Assembly (NCBI GenBank): GCA_047605865.1
Contig: JASGFC010000032.1
Location: 1 to 13,952, forward strand
Direction: 5' to 3'
Length of the DNA: 13,952 nt
Source: JASGDC01 sp047605865
GTDB lineage: Bacteria > Actinomycetota > Actinomycetes > Actinomycetales > Micrococcaceae
The stretch's first letter is position 1; each line of letters starts with the position of its first letter. A program made the translations under genes and the position numbers. Under the pieces are notes generated by a model. The model saw only the letters and a program-made list of their open reading frames with translations, made no database searches and was not told where the DNA came from. This document shows, piece by piece, positions 1 to 5,202 of the stretch.

Positions 1-98
1 GAACAGATATTTCTTCTGCACACTTTGCTGATACTGTTGGAAAAATCAAAACAGTGCCTCGCCATCGCTACGAAGAAGCTGCGGTACTCTTCGGCTAG
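1..98 (+). CDS. 3' end of an unidentified protein gene (partial, truncated by window edge)
   Basis: Reading from base 3, an open frame encodes about 31 residues ending in RHRYEEAAVLFG and a TAG stop at 96-98. The composition (mixed charged and hydrophobic, no rare-residue runs) looks like ordinary protein, and it is the most protein-like of the three forward frames here. The start lies left of the window. I do not recognise the family from so short a tail. It converges on the methyltransferase gene on the other strand. No clear intrinsic terminator is visible between the two genes, and the 72 bases between them carry DnaA-box-like sites. Confidence 0.4.
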   Translation, partial: TDISSAHFADTVGKIKTVPRHRYEEAAVLFG

Positions 99-121
99 AA
101 ATTCTCAGTCTTATTTAGTAG

Positions 122-164
122 CTATTCACATCGTTTATAGATGCATGTCTAGTTGTTATCCACA
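122..164 (+). promoter_or_regulatory. DnaA-box-like sites in a convergent intergenic gap
   Basis: TTATCCACA at 156-164 is a perfect match to the classical DnaA box. CTATTCACA at 122-130 differs at one base from the looser TTATNCACA consensus. Both lie on the plus strand, 34 bases apart, in the gap between two convergent genes, so promoter control is not the obvious role. A DnaA-titrating site or chance are the alternatives. Nothing around them (no dnaA, dnaN or AT-rich unwinding region) marks an origin. Confidence 0.4.
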
Positions 165-170
165 TCTTTG

Positions 171-917
171 TTACTTAGCTGCTAGGAAAAGCTCTGTTTT
201 ATACGGTAAGTTAAGCTGATTTTTTGTACTATAACGTTTAATGAGTTCATCTAAATTGTGTTTAAAATCATTTTCATTACTTTCTATAGCTCTTTGAGCT
301 TGTGTGGAAGAAAAACTCATGGTCAAAAAATCTTTAGCGCTCATTTCTCGTACCCATTTAGCATCCTTAGCTATAACCTTTGGAAAATATTCTTTCAGTT
401 CTTCCTCAACATCAATATCACGATAATGCCTAGAATATCCCGGAGAATAAGTTTCAAGTAGAGTTTCATACTCTTCAGCAAAACCACCAGCATTGTAGTT
501 ACGATTATTTTGAATAATTATTAAACATCCTTGATGGATTAGAGCTTTCTTTGCTTTTGTTAAAAAATCTTTGCGCGATAACCATTGATAAGATTGCCCT
601 GCGACGATTAAGGCGTAGTCTGAATGTCGTTGAAGATACTCTTCTACTCGACCTACATGCCATTTGGCTTCAGGAAATTTCTTTCTGCCAATACTAACCA
701 TATCTTCTGAAATATCGCAGGCCTCAATTGAAGAGTCTGAAGATAACAACGGAACTATAGCTTCTAAAACAATGCCTGTACCTGAGCCAACATCTAGTAC
801 TTTCCACGGAAACGGGAGATTTATTTCCTTAAAAATCTCTTGAAATAATTCTTGTGGGTAACGTGGTCTGCTGTTATCATAATATTCAGCTAAACCATCA
901 AACTTTGCGTCATTCAT
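171..917 (-). CDS. Class I SAM-dependent methyltransferase
   Basis: This 248-residue soluble protein has the Rossmann-like methyltransferase fold in its first half. The N-terminal stretch FDGLAEYYDNSRPRYP (6-21) is typical of the Methyltransf_11/25 type of small-molecule methyltransferases. Motif I is VLDVGSGTG (40-48), the glycine-rich SAM loop, and D68 in ACDISEDM is the acidic residue expected to bind the SAM ribose. The C-terminal half (about 130-248) is the variable substrate-binding region, so the substrate cannot be told; it is cytosolic, with no signal peptide or membrane segment. The start is the ATG at 915-917, in the usual place ahead of the family's N-terminal motif, but the Shine-Dalgarno is poor (AAGTAGATAAA). 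The gene is single and more AT-rich by eye than its right-hand neighbours, and it sits next to a transposase relic, so acquisition by transfer is possible (inference). Confidence 0.85.
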   Translation of the reverse strand: MNDAKFDGLAEYYDNSRPRYPQELFQEIFKEINLPFPWKVLDVGSGTGIVLEAIVPLLSSDSSIEACDISEDMVSIGRKKFPEAKWHVGRVEEYLQRHSDYALIVAGQSYQWLSRKDFLTKAKKALIHQGCLIIIQNNRNYNAGGFAEEYETLLETYSPGYSRHYRDIDVEEELKEYFPKVIAKDAKWVREMSAKDFLTMSFSSTQAQRAIESNENDFKHNLDELIKRYSTKNQLNLPYKTELFLAAK

Positions 918-951
918 TTTATCTACTTACTTAACTAAGCCAATCTTTGTG

Positions 952-979
952 ATAATTATGGCCTATAAGGCATAATTAT
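952..979. promoter_or_regulatory. 28-bp imperfect palindrome upstream of the methyltransferase gene
   Basis: The arms ATAATTATG and CATAATTAT are perfect 9-base inverted repeats around a 10-base centre that is itself partly symmetrical. The centre of the site lies about 49 bases upstream of the methyltransferase ATG. By size and symmetry it could be an operator for a dimeric repressor. Alternatively it is a leftover end of the decayed insertion sequence next to it. No regulator gene is adjacent. Confidence 0.4.
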
Positions 980-996
980 TAATTTATACGTTTGCA

Positions 997-1002
997 ATTA
1001 TA
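997..1002 (-). promoter_or_regulatory. Candidate -10 element for the methyltransferase gene
   Basis: On the minus strand these six bases read TATAAT, a perfect -10 hexamer, about 80 bases upstream of the ATG. The -35 position holds only a weak TTAAGA-like hexamer. If used, transcription would begin near 990 and the palindrome at 952-979 would lie in the 5' leader, downstream of the start. The surroundings are AT-rich, so a chance match is possible. Confidence 0.3.
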
Positions 1003-1032
1003 CAATTTATTACTGTTGTGTCTTAAGGACCA

Positions 1033-1140
1033 CCATTGCTCGTGCTACCCAAGTAGTATCGTGCCTATCAATCTTTCTATCGCTACATCGTTAGGGAATA
1101 TACTCACCACTTTAGAGCCGCGTTTAATTTCCCTGTTCAA
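1033..1140 (-). pseudogene. Remnant of an IS256-family (Mutator-type) transposase C-terminus
   Basis: Read on the minus strand from 1140, the frame gives LNREIKRGSKVVSIFPNDV, continuing as AIERLIGTILLG, then a TAG stop at 1045-1047, then HEQW. This matches the conserved C-terminal block of IS256-family transposases (pattern LNREIKRR, V, FPND, RL.GA.L.EQHEEW). The stop sits where family members have the Q of EQHEEW: GGG TAG here is two transitions from GAG CAG (inferred decay). The N-terminal two thirds of the transposase, including the catalytic DDE residues, are gone. Similarity ends abruptly at the terminator hairpin of the neighbouring gene. Beyond W the match fades, so the exact end is uncertain and I found no convincing terminal inverted repeats. 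Not functional. Confidence 0.8.
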
Positions 1141-1143
1141 CAA

Positions 1144-1178
1144 AGAGCCGTGAACATCACTATAATGTTTACGGCTCT
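1144..1178 (-). terminator. Intrinsic terminator of the serine hydrolase operon
   Basis: A 14-base-pair stem (AGAGCCGTGAACAT at 1144-1157 with ATGTTTACGGCTCT at 1165-1178, one G-T wobble) closes a 7-base loop. It lies 22 bases past the stop codon of the minus-strand serine hydrolase gene. On that strand it is followed by TTGTTG, a short T-rich run. It is the only strong hairpin in the interval and fits the end of the four-gene operon. Confidence 0.7.
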
Positions 1179-1200
1179 AGTCTTTAAGTGCTAGAGTATT

Positions 1201-2430
1201 TTATTTTTCAATACTTGGAGCGCAAAAAGCTGCACTAATAGCATCATGATATTTTGGCGTTGATAGCCTGTTATCTACCCAATTAAAAGCGTTGTAGTAA
1301 GAAACGAAGCTACGTTTTCCATCAGCTGTAATTGCAACCCTTGTCTGGTATCCAAGAACAGAACCACTATGCGTGTAATACTGCTTTCCACAACTTGAAA
1401 CGTTACTCATTAAACCAAGTCCATACTTAGAAGCCCAAGTATAGTCCACTGTTGATACCATGTTCTGTGACATTTCTTTCCATTGTTTCTGTGGAATCAG
1501 CTTTCCCTGAACTAAAGCTTGAAAGAAAGTATTGACATCATCTTGAGTGCTGATAATATCACCTAAGCCCCATGCCCAGCGCATGTCCTGTTTTGTATCA
1601 TTGATGACGGATCCATCAAGGCTAACAGAATAACCTTGTGGTGTTCCAGTTGGAACGTTTTCATCACTGCCCACAGGAATATATGTCTTGGATAGATGTA
1701 AAGGATCAATGATACGTTTCTTGATCTGATTTTGCCAAGAATCACCAGAAGCTTTTTCAATAATCATTGCTACAAGTGTGTAGTTTGTATTAGAGTATTC
1801 CCATACTTTACCTGGAGCCCCCAAAGGCCCTTGCGCTTGCGCTGCTTGAACAACTTGTTCATGTGTCATCGTGTTGGAATCAATGCCCTCAATGTTGATG
1901 AAATCAACAAGACCTGAAGTATGGTTCAGTAATTGTTTAATCGTAATTTTACTGCCATCAAAACCATTGGAATTTAAAAGCCCTGGAAACCACTTCTGCA
2001 CAGAATCATTGATAGAGACTTTTCCCTCGGCTTCTAATTGCAAGAGAACAGCTGCTGTAAATGTTTTTGTGACACTACCAATGCGAAACTGTGCATTGCT
2101 AGGCATTGAAGTTTTCTTCGTGACATCTGCAAGCCCAGTTGTAGCTTGAATTTTTGTATCACCTTCGTAGACATTAGTGGCAATACCAAACTTATGTGCT
2201 TTAAGAAAATCTGTCCCTGCTTCGATGGCATCATTGGATTTTTTCAGTTTGGCTTGGGTAAATGCATTCGGATTGTGGGTTTCTGTAGTACTAGGAGTTG
2301 CACTTGTACTGCTTGTTGAGCTTGTACTACTTGACGTTGTTGAAGGCACAGGTTCAAGAACAGGCTTAGAGGCACACCCAGTAACTAACAACAAGGTGCC
2401 ACCAATGGCAAATAATCTACGAATGCGCAT
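1201..2430 (-). CDS. Serine beta-lactamase-like hydrolase, lipoprotein (D-Ala-D-Ala carboxypeptidase / class C family)
   Basis: This 409-residue exported protein starts with a lipoprotein signal peptide: RIRR, a hydrophobic run and the lipobox VTGC, with lipidation at C19. A Ser/Thr/Pro-rich linker (about 30-54) leads to a beta-lactamase/penicillin-binding fold (about 62-400). The catalytic motifs are all present: SVTK (S119, K122; the SxxK nucleophile motif), YSN at 212-214, and HSG at 354-356 in place of KTG. The family holds D,D-carboxypeptidases, esterases and class C beta-lactamases. A cell-surface carboxypeptidase or esterase is likelier than a true beta-lactamase here, but substrate cannot be read from sequence. 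C347 and C403 could form a disulfide. It is the last gene of its operon, 4 bases after ygfZ. Its AGGAG overlaps the ygfZ stop and sits only one base from the ATG, suggesting coupled re-initiation. No later start keeps the signal peptide. Confidence 0.88.
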   Translation of the reverse strand: MRIRRLFAIGGTLLLVTGCASKPVLEPVPSTTSSSTSSTSSTSATPSTTETHNPNAFTQAKLKKSNDAIEAGTDFLKAHKFGIATNVYEGDTKIQATTGLADVTKKTSMPSNAQFRIGSVTKTFTAAVLLQLEAEGKVSINDSVQKWFPGLLNSNGFDGSKITIKQLLNHTSGLVDFINIEGIDSNTMTHEQVVQAAQAQGPLGAPGKVWEYSNTNYTLVAMIIEKASGDSWQNQIKKRIIDPLHLSKTYIPVGSDENVPTGTPQGYSVSLDGSVINDTKQDMRWAWGLGDIISTQDDVNTFFQALVQGKLIPQKQWKEMSQNMVSTVDYTWASKYGLGLMSNVSSCGKQYYTHSGSVLGYQTRVAITADGKRSFVSYYNAFNWVDNRLSTPKYHDAISAAFCAPSIEK

Positions 2431-2434
2431 TCTC

Positions 2435-3487
2435 CTATAGTAATGGCCTACGAGCCTCAGAGTGTAAAAACTCTCCTCTAGGAATATTAACAGTAGCGCC
2501 AGCTGAAGCAGGCACGATAGTTTCTTGCGAGCATGCTATCCCGTCTGTCAACTGAAGTGTAGCATCAACAGGTACAGTCCTTTTTATAAGAGCTAATGCT
2601 ATAGGTCCTGCTTCATGATGGAAACCTCGAGACGTTATTTTTCCAACTGGTTTATCTTGGTATAAAACTTCTTGACCAATTTCAGGAATAACGTGTTCTG
2701 AGCCATCAATGTGCAACAAAGTTAATCTACGTGGTGGATGGCCCACATTGTGAACTTTAGCAACTGTTTCTTGCCCACGATAGCAACCTTTGTTCAGATG
2801 AACTGCTGTTTTAAGCCAGTTGACTTCATGAGGTAATGTTTTTTCATCAGTTTCTGCACCAAAACGGGGGCGTCCAGCCATGATACGCAAAGTATTGAAA
2901 GCATCAACACCTACTTCATGCTCTGGGGTAACGGTAGCTGGAACTAGCAGTTCAGAATACTGCCACTGTTGCTCTTCTTCACGAGCAGCTCCGTACTGGT
3001 ATCCTCCAGGCACTATTGTGCCCCACTGATCTACCCATATACCTATAGCTTTATCAGCAAGTTCACCACCATCGCTTGTAAGCGAGGCAAGTACACGATA
3101 ATCCTTAGAAACATTGTCAATGATGACATCTTTCATGAAAATCATGGATTTAAGCCAGTCTTCACTAACTTGTGCGTCACTCTGTTCTATCACTAGCCAT
3201 AGAGCTTGAGCCGTGACAATGACTTTAAGTTGGTGCTCAACTCTGCCTTGAGGAGATAAAATCAAAGTTTCTGAAGATTCACCAGCTTTAAGATGGTCAA
3301 TCTTTTGCGAAGTTAAAGAATCAAGCCAAGAAAGCGCATCTTTACCAGTAACTTTTAAAACACTTCGTGGCACAAATGCATAGCTTGAATCCGAATGTTC
3401 TACCAGTTGCTTTTGCTCACTGGTTAAAGAGCCAAAATGTGCAATGGCACCTTCATCAAGATGAGCACCTGCTATAGGGCTATTCAT
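2435..3487 (-). CDS. ygfZ: YgfZ/GcvT-family folate-binding iron-sulfur cluster maintenance protein
   Basis: This 350-residue cytosolic protein resembles the T-protein of glycine cleavage but belongs to the YgfZ group, which uses folate to support assembly or repair of certain iron-sulfur enzymes. The diagnostic motif is KGCYRGQE (246-253 if counted from the upstream ATG at 3526; 233-240 from the start used here), including its conserved cysteine. The order is an N-terminal GcvT fold, then this motif, then a C-terminal barrel (RRLTLLHIDG onward). I chose the ATG at 3485-3487. It follows GTGGAG at a reasonable distance, overlaps the upstream stop by only 8 bases (ATGATGAATAG), and gives the usual short N-terminus MNSPIAG. 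ATG 3488-3490 is equally possible; the longer frame starting at 3526 would overlap the upstream gene by 47 bases. It lies beside the nitrobindin-like gene, as I recall for M. tuberculosis Rv0811c and Rv0813c. Confidence 0.9.
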   Translation of the reverse strand: MNSPIAGAHLDEGAIAHFGSLTSEQKQLVEHSDSSYAFVPRSVLKVTGKDALSWLDSLTSQKIDHLKAGESSETLILSPQGRVEHQLKVIVTAQALWLVIEQSDAQVSEDWLKSMIFMKDVIIDNVSKDYRVLASLTSDGGELADKAIGIWVDQWGTIVPGGYQYGAAREEEQQWQYSELLVPATVTPEHEVGVDAFNTLRIMAGRPRFGAETDEKTLPHEVNWLKTAVHLNKGCYRGQETVAKVHNVGHPPRRLTLLHIDGSEHVIPEIGQEVLYQDKPVGKITSRGFHHEAGPIALALIKRTVPVDATLQLTDGIACSQETIVPASAGATVNIPRGEFLHSEARRPLL

Positions 3488-4217
3488 CATCTCCACGATA
3501 GACTTTTTTAAGCTGCGCTGAAGCATGAGTGTTCAACGGCTTGCCATGAGCAGCGATATCCCAAGCCCAGAGTAAATCGCCATTGACCCAGCCATACATT
3601 CTTGTTGCTGCTGTATATTCTTTAGCACCTTTAGTGCGCATTACCATATCTGTATGAAGGTTGATACGACCTTTTTGAACATCGCCAACATAAAGTTCAG
3701 AAATTCCACCAGGATGAACAATATTAGCCATAATATCGAAACCTTCTTGTGGATTACGTAAGTGCTCCACAGCTTCAGCATCTTTAAAAGCAGGCTCTTC
3801 ACTTCCAGGGAACATTCCTGGACCTGCGTCTAAAGGCGAAGCATTACGATCTAGCTGCCACACACCACATTCATAGCTAAGTGGGCGGCCCTTTTCTCCA
3901 TTTTCATCTACGAGCCACGTTTCAGATTTGTATTCAAGGTATGGCAAATCACGATGTGAAAAACTGATTTCTTGGATGAATTCTTCTTCTTCGAAGCCTA
4001 AATCAGTATGAGAATCTTCTGTACTTTCGTCAGTGGTTTCTGACTTAGTTTTTTGTGAAACTGTGTCGTTTTCTTCAGACTCTGTGCTTTTGCTAGCTAA
4101 AGCTTCTGTTGCGTTATCTTTGTGGTGGGTAATAGCACCTCGACCTTCCCATTCACCAACGAGCCAAGATAATGGCACTAATTCTGGTGGTAAATCAGTT
4201 GGAAGTTCAGTGACCAT
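3480..4217 (-). CDS. Nitrobindin / FABP-like beta-barrel heme-binding protein (THAP4/DUF1794 family) with insertions
   Basis: The product has 245 residues; usual actinobacterial members are about 160-220. The N-terminal ELPTDLPPELVPLSWLVGEWEGRG (4-27) is the family signature with the GxWxGxG turn. The C-terminal EYTAATRMYGWVNGDLLWAWD, then HASAQLKKV (231-239), matches the end of the barrel, where H231 is the expected proximal heme ligand. Family members bind ferric heme b and act on nitric oxide or isomerise peroxynitrite (family knowledge). Two stretches look inserted into the barrel: 35-79, very acidic and Ser/Thr-rich (EEND, TTDESTED, FEEEE), and about 124-155. No signal peptide, so cytosolic. 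The ATG overlaps the preceding small gene's stop (TAATG), with an AGGGG site 7 bases upstream. It overlaps ygfZ at its 3' end. Confidence 0.85.
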   Translation of the reverse strand: MVTELPTDLPPELVPLSWLVGEWEGRGAITHHKDNATEALASKSTESEENDTVSQKTKSETTDESTEDSHTDLGFEEEEFIQEISFSHRDLPYLEYKSETWLVDENGEKGRPLSYECGVWQLDRNASPLDAGPGMFPGSEEPAFKDAEAVEHLRNPQEGFDIMANIVHPGGISELYVGDVQKGRINLHTDMVMRTKGAKEYTAATRMYGWVNGDLLWAWDIAAHGKPLNTHASAQLKKVYRGDDE

Positions 4218-4330
4218 TACTTAGTCCCCTTAAATAATGAGTAAATAACATAGCCGGCAAAGCCAGCAATCGCAAGGCTACCAACAGCGAGCAAGCCAAC
4301 AAAAAACATTTCAAGTGCTACTAAATTCAT
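4217..4330 (-). CDS. Small single-pass membrane protein, 37 residues
   Basis: From the ATG at 4328-4330 the frame encodes MNLVALEM followed by one strongly hydrophobic, glycine/alanine-rich helix (about 9-32, FFVGLLAVGSLAIAGFAGYV) and a basic tail SLFKGTK, so an inside-positive C-terminus is likely. Its stop overlaps the nitrobindin start by one base (TAATG), a strong sign of translational coupling and of a real gene. A longer frame begins at 4444 but would run through the promoter and DnaA-like sites, so I reject it. There is no good Shine-Dalgarno; the -10 element is 6 bases before the ATG, so the message is probably leaderless. I do not recognise the family. It might anchor or recruit its neighbour, or simply lead the operon. 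Confidence 0.6.
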   Translation of the reverse strand: MNLVALEMFFVGLLAVGSLAIAGFAGYVIYSLFKGTK

Positions 4331-4336
4331 AACTTC

Positions 4337-4345
4337 ATTGTAACA
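4337..4345 (-). promoter_or_regulatory. Extended -10 promoter of the nitrobindin-ygfZ-hydrolase operon, probably leaderless
   Basis: On the minus strand the bases read TGTTACAAT: an extended -10 (TG, one base, TACAAT). Six bases separate it from the ATG at 4328-4330, so transcription would begin at or next to the A of the start codon. Leaderless messages are common in actinobacteria. No consensus -35 is present at the right distance (CTTTGA at 16 bases is the nearest), as often tolerated with an extended -10. Confidence 0.55.
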
Positions 4346-4368
4346 AATCTTCGAGCTTTCAAAGTCGC

Positions 4369-4401
4369 TCCACATGGATGTGGAAAAGCTGGTTATCCAC
4401 A
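4369..4401. promoter_or_regulatory. Cluster of DnaA-box-like sites upstream of the operon promoter
   Basis: TTATCCACA at 4393-4401 (plus strand) is a perfect DnaA box. TGTGGAAAA at 4379-4387 reads TTTTCCACA on the minus strand, one base from consensus. TCCACATGGATGTGGA at 4369-4384 is a near-perfect palindrome supplying a third TCCACA half-site. Three half-sites within 33 bases, about 40-70 bases upstream of the expected transcription start, suggest DnaA control of the operon or of the divergent toxin-antitoxin genes. This is inference; no experiment is implied. Confidence 0.45.
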
Positions 4402-4474
4402 ATTTTCCTGATTTGGTCAATCGTGCGCTGAGATTCTGCTTCACTAAAGGCTTACTTGCCTAGATAGACAGCCT

Positions 4475-4484
4475 CAAGGCCTTG
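4475..4484. promoter_or_regulatory. Short palindrome ahead of the toxin gene (possible operator)
   Basis: CAAGGCCTTG is a perfect 10-base palindrome 22 bases before the toxin ATG, downstream of a TAGATA that could be a -10 (4461-4466) with no good -35. Toxin-antitoxin operons are usually autoregulated through such palindromes, but the site is short and the putative antitoxin has no visible DNA-binding domain, so this is weak. Confidence 0.25.
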
Positions 4485-4505
4485 TTAAAAGCAGGAAGGA
4501 TTGTT

Positions 4506-4856
4506 ATGGTTAAAGGTTACTGGAAAGTGGTAGCCGTGCCGGAAGTTGATGAATGGGAAAGGAAACAAGCTAAATGGTTCAAGGCTAGTTTCGATGAGGT
4601 AAAGAAAAACCTTTCGATACACGGCCGAAAGATTGGCCGCCCTTTGGTTGGTCATATCTATCACAGCCAGCTTGTGGGCATGAAGGAACTAAGAATTAGA
4701 ACCATTCGTATTTTATTTATGTTTGGTCCTGACAATACCATCGTGCTTCTAGCATCTGGAGATAAGTTTGGGATGTGGAACAAATGGTACAAAGATAATA
4801 TTCCACTTGCAGAAGAGCGGTACGAACAATACCTACAGGAAAGGAAGTTGCGATGA
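4506..4856 (+). CDS. RelE/ParE (HigB/Gp49-like) toxin of a type II toxin-antitoxin pair
   Basis: This 116-residue protein has the layout of actinobacterial RelE/ParE-superfamily toxins. Helical N-terminal part (12-40), then GRPLVGHIYHS (44-54), the core strand MKELRIRTIRILFMF (59-73), IVLLASGDK (79-87) and WNKWYKDNIPLAEERYEQYL (91-110). K60, R63, R68 and K87 are candidates for the basic residues that such mRNA-cleaving toxins use. Members usually cleave mRNA on the ribosome. I chose the ATG at 4506 because GGAAGG lies 6 bases upstream; a TTG at 4482 in the same frame has no such site. It comes before its partner, as in HigBA-type pairs, and overlaps it by 4 bases (ATGA). Standalone position between two housekeeping operons fits a mobile addiction module. 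Confidence 0.8.
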   Translation: MVKGYWKVVAVPEVDEWERKQAKWFKASFDEVKKNLSIHGRKIGRPLVGHIYHSQLVGMKELRIRTIRILFMFGPDNTIVLLASGDKFGMWNKWYKDNIPLAEERYEQYLQERKLR

Positions 4857-5053
4857 CTTACAAAGTAGTCGATACGGATAAATGGACTGAAGAACACATC
4901 AGACAAGGTATCACTACCCAAGAAAAGATTGATAAAGGCGCAGAGAAACTGTGGCGCAAATGCCAACGCTACGAAAAGCGTCAAGAAATCAAGGGGAAAA
5001 TTAAAACCCTACTCAACCTTGGCAACAAAAATCAGCTCGAAACTAAACACTAG
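4853..5053 (+). CDS. Putative antitoxin, 66 residues, no recognisable HTH (possibly truncated)
   Basis: The gene starts with the ATG that overlaps the toxin stop (ATGA), so the pair is translationally coupled and this should be the antitoxin. The usual partner of this toxin class is an Xre/Cro-type helix-turn-helix protein of roughly 90-120 residues, in which the HTH (LTQ..LA pattern) is C-terminal. Here the first 30 residues (MTYKVVDTDKWTEEHIRQGI, then TTQEKIDKGA) resemble a toxin-binding N-terminus. They are followed by a very basic helix (EKLWRKCQRYEKRQEIKGKIK) and the tail LLNLGNKNQLETKH. No HTH is visible here or in other frames downstream. The last eight codons and the TAG lie inside the terminator hairpin. 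Either the C-terminal domain was lost and replaced, or this is a short antitoxin type I do not know. Confidence 0.6.
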   Translation: MTYKVVDTDKWTEEHIRQGITTQEKIDKGAEKLWRKCQRYEKRQEIKGKIKTLLNLGNKNQLETKH

Positions 5054-5067
5054 TTCCGAGCTGATTT
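5029..5067 (+). terminator. Intrinsic terminator overlapping the antitoxin stop codon
   Basis: AAATCAGCTCG at 5029-5039 pairs perfectly with CGAGCTGATTT at 5057-5067, and ACTA with TAGT extends the stem inward around an AACAC loop with small bulges. The right arm ends in TTT followed by CAT, a short T tract. The antitoxin TAG (5051-5053) lies in the hairpin, so ribosomes finishing that gene would melt it; polarity between translation and termination is possible. Confidence 0.7.
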
Positions 5068-5166
5068 CATAAACCACCATTCGACCACTCTTACATCTCA
5101 GACCGAACTGGAAACTTGGCTAAATCACAAATACATGATTTCCACTGTTTGCAACGTGAGCTACAT

Positions 5167-5195
5167 TTTAACGACGAAAAGAAAAGCGGTAGAAT
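5167..5195 (+). promoter_or_regulatory. Candidate ppk promoter, -10 eight bases from the ATG
   Basis: TAGAAT at 5190-5195 is a good -10, with a weak TTTAAC at 5167-5172 exactly 17 bases upstream. Seven bases separate the -10 from the ATG at 5203, so transcription would begin at or beside the start codon: a second probably leaderless message in this window. AGGA at 5196-5199 could serve as a Shine-Dalgarno only if transcription starts further upstream. Confidence 0.45.
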
Positions 5196-5202
5196 AGGAC
5201 TC

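Noticed and set aside
99..170. Chromosomal origin at the left edge because of DnaA boxes
   Set aside because: Only two boxes, no AT-rich unwinding element and no origin-linked genes are visible.
1871..2440. Several plus-strand frames opposite the serine hydrolase
   Set aside because: They are antisense to a gene with a full set of catalytic motifs, and their translations have no recognisable features.
3488..3526. Longer YgfZ N-terminus starting at 3526
   Set aside because: It would overlap the nitrobindin gene by 47 bases and add a non-family segment. The ATGs at 3485-3490 have a ribosome binding site and the usual N-terminus.
4331..4444. Longer 75-residue version of the small membrane protein
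   Set aside because: The extra 38 codons run through the promoter and the DnaA-box cluster, and the extra residues look random.
5122..5141. AAATCA...TGATTT inverted repeat upstream of ppk as an operator
   Set aside because: Six-base AT-rich arms with an eight-base gap are expected by chance in this AT-rich spacer.
5116..5202. A TTG start adding 29 residues to polyphosphate kinase
   Set aside because: The added residues do not look like the family, no ribosome binding site precedes the TTG, and a good -10 and ATG follow at 5190-5205.
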